A DNA stretch of 64,000 bases from Luteolibacter yonseiensis (lineage in GTDB: Bacteria > Verrucomicrobiota > Verrucomicrobiia > Verrucomicrobiales > Akkermansiaceae): positions 372,001 through 436,000 of the forward strand of contig NZ_JAENIK010000012.1 of NCBI RefSeq assembly GCF_016595465.1. Reading direction: 5' to 3'. The notes beneath the pieces were generated by a model. That model was not told the origin of the DNA, did not search any database, and was given only the letters and a program-made list of their open reading frames with translations. The translations under genes and the position numbers were made by a program. Shown in pieces: positions 1 to 8,904 of this stretch (the first letter of the stretch is position 1; every line of letters begins with the position of its first letter).

Positions 1-1776
1 CACCCGCGTCAGATCGTCTTTCATCAGCGCGATGTCCGCTGTTTCGATGGCCGTGTCGCTGCCGATGGCTCCCATGGCGAAGCCGACCGTAGCGACCGCG
101 AGCGCCGGAGCATCATTCACTCCATCGCCGATCATGCCGACATGGGTGTACTGGCTGACCAGCTTGCGGACGTGATCCACTTTTTGGTCCGGCATGAGAT
201 CGCCGATGGCTTCATCGATACCCGCCTGCTTGGCGATGGCGGACGCGGTGCGTTGGTTGTCCCCGCTGAGCATGATGACCTTTTGAATCCCCGCCTTGTG
301 GATTTGGCGGAGTGCTTCCACGACTTCCGGGCGGAGGGTATCGGCAATGGCGATGATGCCTAAAATTCTTCCCCTGCATTCCCCATGGGGCAAATGTCCC
401 AGGACGGCGAGGGACTGGCCCTTGGCCTCGATGGTGGCGAGTATTTTTTCAACCTCGGGGGTGCAGACACCCGCTTCGTGGGCCATTCGATGGTTTCCAA
501 TGAAGTAAGGATGGCCGTCAACGGTGGCTTGCGCACCTTGCCCGGTGACGGAGACATAGTCTGCCGCAGGAGCGAACTCGATGTTCCGTGAGCGGGCGGT
601 TTCGACGATCGCGAACGCAAGAGGATGCTCCGAGTGGGTATTGATCGCGGCGGAAGAGCGGAGAACCTCTTCTTCGGAAAGCTCGCCAATGGGTATGATT
701 TCGACGACCTGTGGCTTCCCTTGCGTGATGGTGCCGGTCTTATCGACGGCGAGTGCTCGGAGTTTCCCGACAGACTCCAGATGCACGCCGCCCTTCACCA
801 ACACTCCACGGCGGGCCAGAGCGGTGAGACCTGAGACGATGCTCACCGGAGTTGCGATGACGAGAGCGCAGGGGCAGGAAATCACGAGGAGAACGAGCGA
901 GCGATAGATCCAGAATTGCCACGGCTGCTGGAAGAAAAGAGGCGGAATAAGAGCCACCAGGATCGCGACAACGAAGACGGCAGGAGTGTAAATCGCCGCG
1001 AAGCGATCGACGAAACGTTGCGTCGGAGGTTTGTTTTCCTCGGCCTCACCGACGAGTTGGATGATCCGGGCGAGGGTGGATTCCGCAGCGGGCTTGGTGA
1101 CCCGGACTGTCAGAGAGCCTTCGGCATTCACCGTGCCCGCGTAAACAGGATCGCCGGCTTTCTTTTCCACTGGCAGGGACTCGCCGGTGATAGGGGCTTG
1201 GTTGACACTGGAGTTTCCTGAAACCACCTCTCCATCCAGCGGGATGCGACTGCCGCTGCGGATCAGGATCTCCCGATCCACCGCAACATCTGCAACCGGA
1301 ATTTCCTGTTCGGTGCCATCCGCGTTTTTCACCAACGCGGTGGGAGGCGAGAGTTTGAGCAGGGAATCCACCGCCTTGCGCGCCCGACCGGATGCCCAGG
1401 ATTCCAGCAGTTCCGAAAGCGAAAAAAGGAAGACGACGCTGGCTGCCTCCGCTCCCTCGCCAATGATCCATGCACCTGTCACCGCGACGGCCATGAGGAC
1501 GTTGATGTCCAGTTTGAATTTTTTCAATGCTCCCCACGCAGCGGGAAAGACGAGCAGGCCACCAGCCAGTGTGGCGGCCGCAAAAGCTACGGTGGCGAGC
1601 CACCCGGGAGCGACATGGAGCCAGTTCAAAAGGAGGCCGATGCCTGTCAATACCCCCGATGCCACAACCAGCGCGCCCTGTGGCAAAGGGCTTTCATCGT
1701 GGCTGTGTTCGCAACTGGAGCAACCGGTCTTTTTGACGGGCTCTTGCTTATGATCCTGATGGTCGTGTTCGCTCAT
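1..1776 (-). CDS. cadA: Zn/Cd/Co-type heavy-metal P-type ATPase, 3' end cut by window edge
   Basis: Inner-membrane P1B ATPase that pumps divalent soft metals (Zn, Cd, Pb, perhaps Co) out of the cytoplasm. The frame is open from ATG 1776 to base 1, about 592 residues; the last part of the ATP-binding domain and the final helices lie outside. The N-terminus has no HMA domain but a short His/Cys stretch (two HDH-like clusters, then CSSCEHSHD). The metal-site motif is SCPCAL near residue 300, the phosphorylated DKTGT near 345, and the hinge GDGVNDAP lies at about bases 113-130. The TPVSIV context after CPC is the Zn/Cd type, unlike the GLATP context of the copper pump at 24-26 kb. It follows czcA by 120 bases on the same strand, with a palindrome in the gap, so it probably has its own metal-controlled promoter. 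Confidence 0.93.
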   Translation of the reverse strand, partial: MSEHDHQDHKQEPVKKTGCSSCEHSHDESPLPQGALVVASGVLTGIGLLLNWLHVAPGWLATVAFAAATLAGGLLVFPAAWGALKKFKLDINVLMAVAVTGAWIIGEGAEAASVVFLFSLSELLESWASGRARKAVDSLLKLSPPTALVKNADGTEQEIPVADVAVDREILIRSGSRIPLDGEVVSGNSSVNQAPITGESLPVEKKAGDPVYAGTVNAEGSLTVRVTKPAAESTLARIIQLVGEAEENKPPTQRFVDRFAAIYTPAVFVVAILVALIPPLFFQQPWQFWIYRSLVLLVISCPCALVIATPVSIVSGLTALARRGVLVKGGVHLESVGKLRALAVDKTGTITQGKPQVVEIIPIGELSEEEVLRSSAAINTHSEHPLAFAIVETARSRNIEFAPAADYVSVTGQGAQATVDGHPYFIGNHRMAHEAGVCTPEVEKILATIEAKGQSLAVLGHLPHGECRGRILGIIAIADTLRPEVVEALRQIHKAGIQKVIMLSGDNQRTASAIAKQAGIDEAIGDLMPDQKVDHVRKLVSQYTHVGMIGDGVNDAPALAVATVGFAMGAIGSDTAIETADIALMKDDLTRV

Positions 1777-1813
1777 AAAATTTGGAGGTTTGGTTTCGGC
1801 ACTCTATTCCATT

Positions 1814-1841
1814 ATATATAATCATTCAGCATATTATATAT
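1814..1841 (-). promoter_or_regulatory. AT-rich inverted repeat upstream of the Zn/Cd ATPase, possible ArsR/SmtB-type operator
   Basis: Two perfect 9-base arms (ATATATAAT and ATTATATAT) are separated by 10 bases containing TGAATG on the gene strand. Size and AT-richness resemble SmtB/CzrA operators, and the site sits 38 bases before the ATPase start. No ArsR gene is visible in the window, so the regulator is unknown. Confidence 0.4.
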
Positions 1842-1854
1842 TGTATTAGATGTA

Positions 1855-1886
1855 AACCGGCCCGCCTTGTTCGAGGCGAGCCGGTT
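1855..1886 (-). terminator. Hairpin after czcA, probable terminator
   Basis: AACCGGC and GCCGGTT form the outer stem, with GGCG/CGCC inside and a loop of about 8 bases. It lies just past the czcA stop and before the ATPase palindrome. There is only a weak T-rich tail on the minus strand. Confidence 0.5.
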
Positions 1887-1896
1887 CAAACGATTT

Positions 1897-4800
1897 TCAG
1901 TCTTCGACAGGCGCGTTGAAGTCGATTTCGCGATCACGTTCCTCCACGCTCTTGCGATGGAAGATCGCATAAAGCACGGGCAGAACGAACAGCGTTAGAA
2001 TCGTCGAGGTGATGATCCCGCCGATGACGACGGAGGCCAGCGGCTTCTGAACCTCCGCTCCACGGCCGTGAGCCAATGCCATGGGCACGAAGCCTAAGGC
2101 AGCAACGGCGGCAGTCATCAGCACCGGTCGGAGACGCAGGACGCTGCCTTCGATGACAGCATCCAACAGCTCCTTGCCTTGCTTGCGGAGGCTCTTGATG
2201 AAGCTGATCATTACGAGTCCGTTGAGCACGGCCACGCCGGACAGTGCGATGAATCCGACCGCGGCCGAGATCGATAGCGGAATGTCCCGTATCCACAGGG
2301 CGGCGATGCCTCCGGTGAGGGCGAGCGGCACCCCCGAGAAGACAAGCAAGGCATCCTTCACGCTGCCGAAGGTCATGAACAGCAACAGCAGGATCAGGAA
2401 CAGTGTGATCGGAATCACCAACTGAAGCCTCTTGGTGGCCGAGAGCAGTTGTTGGAACTGCCCGCCATACTCCACCCAGTAGCCGGCTGGAACCACTTTG
2501 GATGACTCGATCTTCTGTTGAACCTCGGTCACGAAAGAGCCGAGGTCACGACCCCGGACGTTTGAGGTTACCACGATGCGGCGCTTGCCGTTTTCACGGC
2601 TGATCTGGTTGGGTCCGTTGGCAAGTTCCAGCTTTGCCACGGAACCGAGAGTAACGAATCCTGGACCTGATCCGACGGGGTTCAGGGATTTGCTATCTTC
2701 ATCGGGTTCGGTTTTCTTGATCGGAATCGGCAGACGTCGGATGGCATCAAGATCCTTTCGCAGCGTTTCCGGGAGCCGCACGATGAGAGGCGAGCGCACG
2801 TCTCCTTCGTAAACAGTGCCCGCTTCCTTGCCGCCGATGGCGATTTCGACGGCTTCCTGCACCTCTGCGATGTCCAACCCGTAACGGCTGATCGCCTGAC
2901 GGTCGATGTTCACAGTGAGCATCGGCAATCCGGTAACTTGCTCCACTTTGACATCGGCGGCTCCGGTGACGCCATTGACGACCGCAGCGATCTTGTTGCC
3001 GGTGCCCAGCAGAACATCCATGTCGTCGCCGTAGATGAGAACGCCCAGATCGCTGCGCACACCCGAGATCAATTCATTGAAACGCAACTCGATGGGCTGG
3101 CTGATTTCATAGTTGGCTCCGAGTTGGGACGTCGCGACTTCGTTGATTTTATCCAGCACCTGAGCCTTGCCGATGGTTGGGTCGGGCCATTGGGACTGGG
3201 GCTTGAGCATCACGTATCCGTCCGAGATGCTCGGTGGCATCGGGTCGGTGGCGATTTCAGCCGAACCCGTGCGAGCAAACGCATGCGCGACCTCAGGGAT
3301 CTTGATGAGTGCCTTTTCAAGCTGTTTCTGCATTTCCACCGACTGGGTGATCCCCGTGGAAGGCATTCGCAACGCCTGCAATGCAACGTCGCCTTCGTCG
3401 AGGCTTGGAATGAACTCCGAACCCATGCGGCTGGCGAGCAAGCCGGACAGGATGAGGATCGCCATGGCGGCGGTGAGAACGAACACCCGGTGATCCAGCG
3501 CGGCCTTCAGCAACGGTTCATAAAGTCTCTTCACTCCTCGGACGACGAAGTTTTCCTTTTCGGAAATCTTTCCGCCGAGGAAAATGGCGACCGCCGCAGG
3601 AATGAAGGTGACGGAGAAAATCATCGCTCCGAGCAATGCGACGACCACGGTGAACGCCATCGGGTGGAACATCTTTCCTTCCACGCCTGTCAGCGCGGCG
3701 ATGGGCAGATAGACGACCATGATGATGAAGCTGCCGAAGAGGCTGGGAACGACGACTTCTTTGGTCGCATCACGAACGGTCCGCAATCGCTCCATCAGTG
3801 TTGCCAGACGTCCGCGACGGTGTTGCTCTTCCGCCAGACAACGGATGCAGTTTTCCACGATGATAACGGCTCCATCGACAATGATGCCGAAGTCGAGCGC
3901 GCCAAGGCTCATGAGGTTTCCGCTCACCTTGTTCTCCACCATGCCGGTGATCGTGAAGAGCATGGCCAGTGGAATAACGGCCGCTGCGATCAGTGCCGCG
4001 CGGATGTTTCCGAGGGCCAGACAAAGGATGACGATCACGAGGAGCGCTCCTTCAACCAGGTTCTTCTTGATGGTTTCAATGGTGGCATCCACAAGCGTGG
4101 TCCGGGTATAAACGGTCTTCAGATGGACGCCGTCGGGAAGGCTGCGGTTGATTTCGTCAATTTTGGATTCCACGCGTTGGGAAACCGTACGGCTGTTTTC
4201 GCCGATCAGCATCATGGTGGTACCCAGAACCACTTCCTCGCCATCAAGCGTGCCTGCGCCGGAGCGCAGTTCCTTGCCGAGGGAAACTTCCGCCACGTCG
4301 CCAATGCGGACGGGGATGCCGTCGCGAGTGGTCACCACGATGCTGGAAATATCATCCAGGGTTCTCACTTGTCCGGGTGAACGGACGATGAACTGCTCGC
4401 CGTTCTTCTCGATGAAGCCCGCGCCGGTGTTCTGGTTGTTGCGCGAGAGCGATCCCACCAAATCATTGAGTGATAGATCGTAAGCGTGAAGCTTCGCCGG
4501 ATCGGGCTGGACATGGAACTGTTTCACAAATCCACCGATGGCATTGACCTCGTTGACGCCCTTGACGTTCCGCAACTGGAACTTGACGACCCAGTCATGG
4601 ATGGTCCGAAGGTCCGTCGGTGTGTAAGGAGTACCGTCGGGCTTCTTCGCATCGGGATCAGCCTCGACGGAATACATGTAGATCTCACCAAGACCGGTGG
4701 AAATAGGGCCCATTTCCGGCTCGATGCCTTCTGGCATCTGACCGGAAACCTGGGTGAGGCGTTCGGCGATCTGTTGGCGAGCCCAGTAGATGTCGGTTCC

Positions 4801-5097
4801 CTCTTCAAAGGAGACGGTGATCTGCGAGAGGCCGTAACGGGAGAGCGAGCGGGTTTGTTCCAGAAAGGGGATACCCGCCATTGCGGTTTCCACAGGGTAG
4901 GTGATGCGCTGTTCCGTCTCGAAAGGGGAATAGCCCGGTGCGCTCGTATTGATCTGGACCTGGACATTGGTGATGTCAGGCACCGCGTCAATCGGCAGGC
5001 GGTTGAAATTATAAACACCGAGCGCGGCAATCGCCAAGGTGGCGAGTATTACCAGCCAGCGGTGGCGCAGTGAGGCTTCAAGAAGTTTGGTCAACAT
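1897..5097 (-). CDS. czcA: CzcA-type heavy-metal RND transporter
   Basis: Proton-driven inner-membrane pump of a tripartite CzcCBA efflux complex. At 1066 residues it has full family length, with a first membrane helix at about residues 14-32, two large periplasmic loops and a second helix block near 340-530 and 880-1040. The fourth helix carries DFGIIVDGAVIIVEN (about residues 402-416), the signature of the HME1 class associated with Zn, Co and Cd. It follows czcB by 47 bases and is last in the Cys-protein/czcC/czcB/czcA unit. The start ATG precedes LTKLLEASLRHRW, the usual N-terminus. Substrate is inferred from the motif only. Confidence 0.95.
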   Translation of the reverse strand: MLTKLLEASLRHRWLVILATLAIAALGVYNFNRLPIDAVPDITNVQVQINTSAPGYSPFETEQRITYPVETAMAGIPFLEQTRSLSRYGLSQITVSFEEGTDIYWARQQIAERLTQVSGQMPEGIEPEMGPISTGLGEIYMYSVEADPDAKKPDGTPYTPTDLRTIHDWVVKFQLRNVKGVNEVNAIGGFVKQFHVQPDPAKLHAYDLSLNDLVGSLSRNNQNTGAGFIEKNGEQFIVRSPGQVRTLDDISSIVVTTRDGIPVRIGDVAEVSLGKELRSGAGTLDGEEVVLGTTMMLIGENSRTVSQRVESKIDEINRSLPDGVHLKTVYTRTTLVDATIETIKKNLVEGALLVIVILCLALGNIRAALIAAAVIPLAMLFTITGMVENKVSGNLMSLGALDFGIIVDGAVIIVENCIRCLAEEQHRRGRLATLMERLRTVRDATKEVVVPSLFGSFIIMVVYLPIAALTGVEGKMFHPMAFTVVVALLGAMIFSVTFIPAAVAIFLGGKISEKENFVVRGVKRLYEPLLKAALDHRVFVLTAAMAILILSGLLASRMGSEFIPSLDEGDVALQALRMPSTGITQSVEMQKQLEKALIKIPEVAHAFARTGSAEIATDPMPPSISDGYVMLKPQSQWPDPTIGKAQVLDKINEVATSQLGANYEISQPIELRFNELISGVRSDLGVLIYGDDMDVLLGTGNKIAAVVNGVTGAADVKVEQVTGLPMLTVNIDRQAISRYGLDIAEVQEAVEIAIGGKEAGTVYEGDVRSPLIVRLPETLRKDLDAIRRLPIPIKKTEPDEDSKSLNPVGSGPGFVTLGSVAKLELANGPNQISRENGKRRIVVTSNVRGRDLGSFVTEVQQKIESSKVVPAGYWVEYGGQFQQLLSATKRLQLVIPITLFLILLLLFMTFGSVKDALLVFSGVPLALTGGIAALWIRDIPLSISAAVGFIALSGVAVLNGLVMISFIKSLRKQGKELLDAVIEGSVLRLRPVLMTAAVAALGFVPMALAHGRGAEVQKPLASVVIGGIITSTILTLFVLPVLYAIFHRKSVEERDREIDFNAPVED

Positions 5098-5144
5098 TTG
5101 GAATGCAGTTGAGTGTTAGTGAGGATGACAGAGCCGATATTCGC

Positions 5145-6101
5145 TCACTCCTCCTCCGCCATGGACTTGCCCAGCTCCGCCTTGAGCAGGAAGCTGTTGG
5201 CGGTCGCGTAGGTCTGCCCGGCCTTCAAGCCGGACAGGATTTCCGTGAAGGTTCCGTCAGTACGTCCGAGTTCCACCGTTATGGCCTTGAAGCCATCATC
5301 TTCCTTCACGAACACGACATCGTGCCCATCCCACGTCTGGAGTGCGGCATTGCTGACAGCGAGCGGAACATCTTCCTTGCCCACCTGGATGTTGCCTTCC
5401 GCGAACAAACCGGGACGAAGATGTTGGTCAGCATTCGACACGGTCGCCCTCGCGAGCATGGTCTGGGTTCCTTCGGTGCCGAACGGTGAGATGTAATCGA
5501 TTTTCGCATCCAGCGGCTTGTGCAGCGCGGTGGCCGTGATCTTGACCGGTTGGCCGAGTTTCAGGATATGGTAGTCCTCCGGATAGGCGCTGAGATCCAC
5601 CCACATGGTGGAAAGGTCGGCGACCGTCAGCAGACGTTGTCCTTCAGTGACCGCTTCGCCAGGTTGCGCGTCACGGAAGATCACGGTCCCGCTGATGAGG
5701 GATTTCACCTCGTAGGTTTCAAGGCTCTCGTTGGACTCGATGACCACGACAGTCTCTCCCTTTTCGACCTTTTCACCCAGCCGCTTGCTCACGGAATGGA
5801 TCACGCCGGGAAACCGTGGGGCGAGGTGGGCGAGCCCTTCCTCGTTCGCGCGGAACTGCCCGAACAAGGTGCGTTGGCGTTCCAGAACGCTGGGGCCGGT
5901 AATGGCGGTTTCGATTTTAGCCTGTTCGAGTTTTTCGTCGGTAATTTTAACGAAATCCGTAGCAGCGCCTTCGCCACCAGCCTCGGCGGCGGGCTCTTCT
6001 GCGGCGGCTTCATGTTTTTCCGTGTTGAGAATCATTCTGCCCAAGAAGAAGGCGACTGCGACAAGCGCGATGATGTTGAGAATTTTGAGAAGTTTGTTCA
6101 T
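5145..6101 (-). CDS. czcB: CzcB-like periplasmic adaptor of the RND pump
   Basis: Membrane-fusion protein joining CzcA to the outer-membrane channel. I place the start at 6101 (MNKLLKILNIIALVAVAFF), which gives an N-terminal membrane anchor at residues 6-24 and 318 residues; a longer frame to 6185 would run into czcC. Residues about 90-160 form the biotinyl-lipoyl-like domain (LAPRFPGVIHSV, then VKSLISGTVIFRDA) with almost nothing between the two halves, so the long alpha-hairpin is absent, as in several CzcB proteins. The beta-barrel and membrane-proximal domains follow. The C-terminus is acidic (SMAEEE). Confidence 0.9.
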   Translation of the reverse strand: MNKLLKILNIIALVAVAFFLGRMILNTEKHEAAAEEPAAEAGGEGAATDFVKITDEKLEQAKIETAITGPSVLERQRTLFGQFRANEEGLAHLAPRFPGVIHSVSKRLGEKVEKGETVVVIESNESLETYEVKSLISGTVIFRDAQPGEAVTEGQRLLTVADLSTMWVDLSAYPEDYHILKLGQPVKITATALHKPLDAKIDYISPFGTEGTQTMLARATVSNADQHLRPGLFAEGNIQVGKEDVPLAVSNAALQTWDGHDVVFVKEDDGFKAITVELGRTDGTFTEILSGLKAGQTYATANSFLLKAELGKSMAEEE

Positions 6102-6120
6102 GATGTGAAAATATTGGGAA

Positions 6121-7455
6121 TTACTTGGATGCGCTTTCTCCGGGCATTGGAGCGGTGAGTCCGGCGATTTCCGCAGCCGATTCATGGTAGGCGGCGTTTG
6201 CTGTCAGCAGTTGGACACGAGCTTCGGTGAGGTTGCGACGGGCCTCGATCAGATCCAAGTAGCCGAAGCGGCCTTTCGAGTAACCGTCCTGAACGCCATC
6301 AAAGGCCTCCTGTGCTCCGGGAAGCAGCTCGGATTTGATTGTCTCCACCTCACGGCGAACGGATGCCAACGTTTGCACCGATGCGTTCAGCTCGGCCCTC
6401 AACGAATTCATTTTCGCATCACGCTGTTTCTGAGCGACTTCGATTTCAGCTTTGGTGGAGGCGATTTCGCCCTGGTTCCAGTTGTTAAACGGGATCGGGA
6501 TGGAGAGTCCGACGACAAGCGCGACTTCGTCATTGCCTTCCCAGAAATGCTTCACGCCGCCTTGGACTGTCACATCGGATTTGCCATTTGCGATGGCCAG
6601 ACGGTTTTCCGCCACGGACTTTGAAACCTCCCGGGATTCCTTCTGATAGGCGGGATGGGAATAGAGGCGCTGTTCCAGCGACGCCTGATCGGAGAGGCTC
6701 GGCAACTCGCCGAGAGTGCCGGAAACTTTTGAGAAACCGGCAGTTGTGGAACCCCATGTAGCAGCGAGCCGAAGCGCCGCCGTGCGGAATTCACGCTGTG
6801 CTTGCTGGGTCGCGAGCCGAGCAGTGGTCACGGCGGTTTTTGCCCGAACCTTTTCAACGGCCGTGACTTTGCCAGCTTCGATCCGCTTATCGATCTCCGG
6901 AATGAAGGACTCGTTGAGTTCCACCAACTGCATGTAAAGGGCCACCTTTTCCTGTGCGGCTAAAGTCTGGGCGAATGCTTTGCTGACTTCGGCGAAAAGT
7001 TCCCTGCGGGCGATCTGGTAATCCGAGCGAACGAGAGCCTTCTCGGCGATTTCAACCTCACGCCGGGCTTCGAGCTTGCCGCCGTTTTCGATCAACTGGC
7101 TGATCGCGACGGTGGACTCGGCTGCGTCGAAGCCTCTGGTGGCGCCATTGCTCCCGAGAATATTCTCCATTCGCCCTTCCAAAGTGGGATTCGGCCGTAA
7201 GGAGGCTTGAAGAATCTTACCGTCAGCGGCGCGGAGAGCGGGGTTGAAAGGCTGGAGACCCGGGTTGTTTTCGAGAGCGAGCCACGCGGCCTGGCCGAAG
7301 CTGAGTGTCTCACCCGGTTTGGGCATGGGTGCCTTCGAGGAAACCTCAAGGCGAACAATTTTAGGTAAAGGCTGGTTCCCGGACAGGGGAACTCCCGATT
7401 GGCAGGCTGCCAGTGACAGCAAAGGAGATAGGAAAAAAAGACGACGATAGTACAT
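6121..7455 (-). CDS. czcC: TolC-like outer-membrane lipoprotein of the czc efflux system
   Basis: Outer-membrane channel component, 444 residues. It starts MYYRRLFFLSPLLSLAAC, a lipoprotein signal with the lipidated Cys at residue 18. Two OEP-family repeats of coiled-coil helices follow (roughly residues 55-235 and 240-430), rich in Ala, Glu and Arg. The gap to czcB is 19 bases, so the three genes are surely cotranscribed. The family is clear; metal specificity comes from its partners. Confidence 0.9.
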   Translation of the reverse strand: MYYRRLFFLSPLLSLAACQSGVPLSGNQPLPKIVRLEVSSKAPMPKPGETLSFGQAAWLALENNPGLQPFNPALRAADGKILQASLRPNPTLEGRMENILGSNGATRGFDAAESTVAISQLIENGGKLEARREVEIAEKALVRSDYQIARRELFAEVSKAFAQTLAAQEKVALYMQLVELNESFIPEIDKRIEAGKVTAVEKVRAKTAVTTARLATQQAQREFRTAALRLAATWGSTTAGFSKVSGTLGELPSLSDQASLEQRLYSHPAYQKESREVSKSVAENRLAIANGKSDVTVQGGVKHFWEGNDEVALVVGLSIPIPFNNWNQGEIASTKAEIEVAQKQRDAKMNSLRAELNASVQTLASVRREVETIKSELLPGAQEAFDGVQDGYSKGRFGYLDLIEARRNLTEARVQLLTANAAYHESAAEIAGLTAPMPGESASK

Positions 7456-7562
7456 GATAATGAGTGATTTGATTGAATTGAATGCACGGATCTACGATCC
7501 GAAATCATCGTTGGAACGCCCAACGACATCAGCCGGTCAAAGAGACCGGATCAAAATTCCAC

Positions 7563-7928
7563 TCAGTTCCGTGGCGGGCGCTCCAAACAGCCTAACGTCA
7601 AACCAGTCAGGACGGTGCTAGGAGGCATCTCCCAATGATGGGAGGTGGACAAGGGAATCAGTATTTCCAACGAAGCGCAGAGCACTGCCGGGCTGGTCGC
7701 ATGATGGCATGGACAAGGGCAGTGTTTCTCAGGGGCCTTGTGACTGTTTTCTTGCTGGGTTTCTTTCGTGCCCTCGTGCAGGGGACTTCCAAAATCAACA
7801 ATACAAACCTCCTCCGGCCCGTCTCCGCATGGAAACTCCGACGCGGCCGAGCGTTGGGTCGCAAGGATTCCCATCGCCACGAAAATGGCGAATGACAACC
7901 GTAGCCAATGGCTTTGCAGACCGAACAC
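7563..7928 (-). CDS. Small exported Cys/His-rich protein at the head of the czc operon
   Basis: I do not recognise a family. It has 121 residues from a GTG start at 7928, and a signal-like segment (LRLSFAIFVAMGILA, about residues 9-23) with likely cleavage near SAAS. The mature part has paired Cys near the N-terminus and a central cluster, HCPCPCHHATSPAVLC, well suited to soft-metal binding. It lies 107 bases before czcC on the same strand. Its position and size match CzcI-type proteins that precede czcCBA in Cupriavidus, but I claim only positional analogy. Similar small proteins head the other two RND operons here. Confidence 0.7.
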   Translation of the reverse strand: MFGLQSHWLRLSFAIFVAMGILATQRSAASEFPCGDGPEEVCIVDFGSPLHEGTKETQQENSHKAPEKHCPCPCHHATSPAVLCASLEILIPLSTSHHWEMPPSTVLTGLTLGCLERPPRN

Positions 7929-8163
7929 GGACGGCTTTTAAGGGGCGGCCAGCCTCATGGCAAGGCAAATTGGCCGGATTGATACGCGCTGGCAATTTCG
8001 AATGAACAGGGCCTCAAACATGCGATTTGATCGAACGAAAGGGTCTCGACATCGATTTTTCGAAACTCATTAAAATCGATCCTCCAGCGGAACAATGTAT
8101 ACAACTGGAACTGAAATAGCTTTGTCGTTAATGAGTGTGAAACGACTGCTGGCATTTCGAAAG

Positions 8164-8185
8164 GACTCTCATCTGAATGAGAGTC
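8164..8185 (-). terminator. Hairpin with 9-base perfect stem, possible terminator
   Basis: GACTCTCAT and ATGAGAGTC pair perfectly around a CTGA loop. On the minus strand it is followed by CCTTTCG. It may end transcription from the upstream Cys-peptide gene or serve as an operator for the czc operon. Confidence 0.4.
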
Positions 8186-8272
8186 TTCGGGCAACTTTGA
8201 GTAAGGTCAACGCTGGATCGGACGTCCAACAACCGTAGCCCCGTCAAATACGTCCAACTTGCCGATTATAGA

Positions 8273-8300
8273 CGCCCGCCGACCACAAGGCCGACGGGCG
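8273..8300 (-). terminator. 12-base-pair hairpin after the metallothionein-like gene
   Basis: CGCCCGCCGACC and GGCCGACGGGCG pair along 12 positions, two of them G-U in the minus-strand RNA, with a 4-base loop. It begins 13 bases after the stop of the 54-residue gene. There is no long T-run, so it could also stabilise the 3' end. Confidence 0.5.
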
Positions 8301-8313
8301 CGGGTTATTCCCT

Positions 8314-8478
8314 CTATTTGCAGGATGGGCAGGCCGAGCAATCGCAGCAGTTGCAATTGTCACAGCCGCACACGCCTGTGGTGCAGCAACCGCAGCACGC
8401 GGCACTCGACGTTACCGTGGTAATGGGCGAAGCTGCGGCAACCATGATGCTGGAGGCGATGAGAAGTAATGTTTTCAT
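8314..8478 (-). CDS. 54-residue exported Cys-rich peptide, metallothionein-like
   Basis: ATG 8478 opens a 54-codon frame ending TAG. Residues 1-25 form a signal peptide (MKTLLLIASSIMVAAA, then SPITTVTSS). The remaining residues contain 12 Cys, at positions 28, 29, 31, 32, 37, 39, 42, 44, 45, 47, 50 and 53, in CC, CXC and CXXC spacings, plus two Asp and two Asn. Such spacing is typical of metallothioneins, but these are normally cytoplasmic; here the signal implies periplasmic metal binding. I know no named family. It lies immediately after another small Cys protein (8489-8866), downstream of the second RND operon. Low sequence complexity is the main reason for doubt. Confidence 0.75.
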   Translation of the reverse strand: MKTLLLIASSIMVAAASPITTVTSSAACCGCCTTGVCGCDNCNCCDCSACPSCK

Positions 8479-8488
8479 TGTTTTTATT

Positions 8489-8866
8489 CTATGAGATTAA
8501 GATGGTGTTTTCCGGGCATTGAAAGGCCCGGCCGAAAGAAATCTCAAACGGCTTTGGTGGGGGAAGCAATGGCCGCGGACGCCAGCTGGTAAAATCCTTC
8601 GACTCCTCCATTCGTTCAGGGGGAAGTTTTCCTCGCAGCGCGTTTGCGACGTTGAGCCACAAACAAGCCATCTGATGCGGAGGAGCCAGGCAACAAGGAA
8701 GAGATTTTTTGCAGTCGCAATGCGGGCATCCTTGCTTTTCCGAGGATCGATCTCCGAACCGACAACAATTCCCGACCGGCTCCGAAGTCACGGGCACACG
8801 AGTTGGCATCGATGTCACAAACATCGAAAAAGCCAACAGGAATGCCAGAACGTAAGACACTATCAA
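8489..8866 (-). CDS. Small exported Cys-rich protein after the second RND operon
   Basis: Unrecognised protein of about 125 residues. The best start is TTG 8866 (or GTG 8860), because an in-frame stop lies at 8893 and the next Met falls inside the signal. Residues 2-17 (IVSYVLAFLLAFSMFV) are a signal or anchor. The mature N-terminal half holds CCRFGDRSSEKQGCPHCDC followed by PCCLAP, ten Cys in about 40 residues. The C-terminal half is Pro/Arg-rich. It starts 38 bases after the end of the 146-residue gene, so it may share its transcript. Confidence 0.6.
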   Translation of the reverse strand: MIVSYVLAFLLAFSMFVTSMPTRVPVTSEPVGNCCRFGDRSSEKQGCPHCDCKKSLPCCLAPPHQMACLWLNVANALRGKLPPERMEESKDFTSWRPRPLLPPPKPFEISFGRAFQCPENTILIS

Positions 8867-8904
8867 AGAATCGGCGAAGGTGATCGGAAGTCAAACTGGG
8901 ACGT

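Larger units (their letters stand above)
7929..8313. other. Intergenic stretch upstream of the czc operon
   Basis: No convincing gene on either strand; the short open frames have no coding character. It is more AT-rich than its surroundings and contains the hairpins at 8164-8185 and 8273-8300. It presumably holds the czc operon promoter, which I could not define. Confidence 0.5.

Noticed and set aside
2938-4380. Open frame of 480 residues on the plus strand
   Set aside because: It lies entirely antisense to czcA, whose motifs are intact; long antisense frames are expected in GC-rich sequence.
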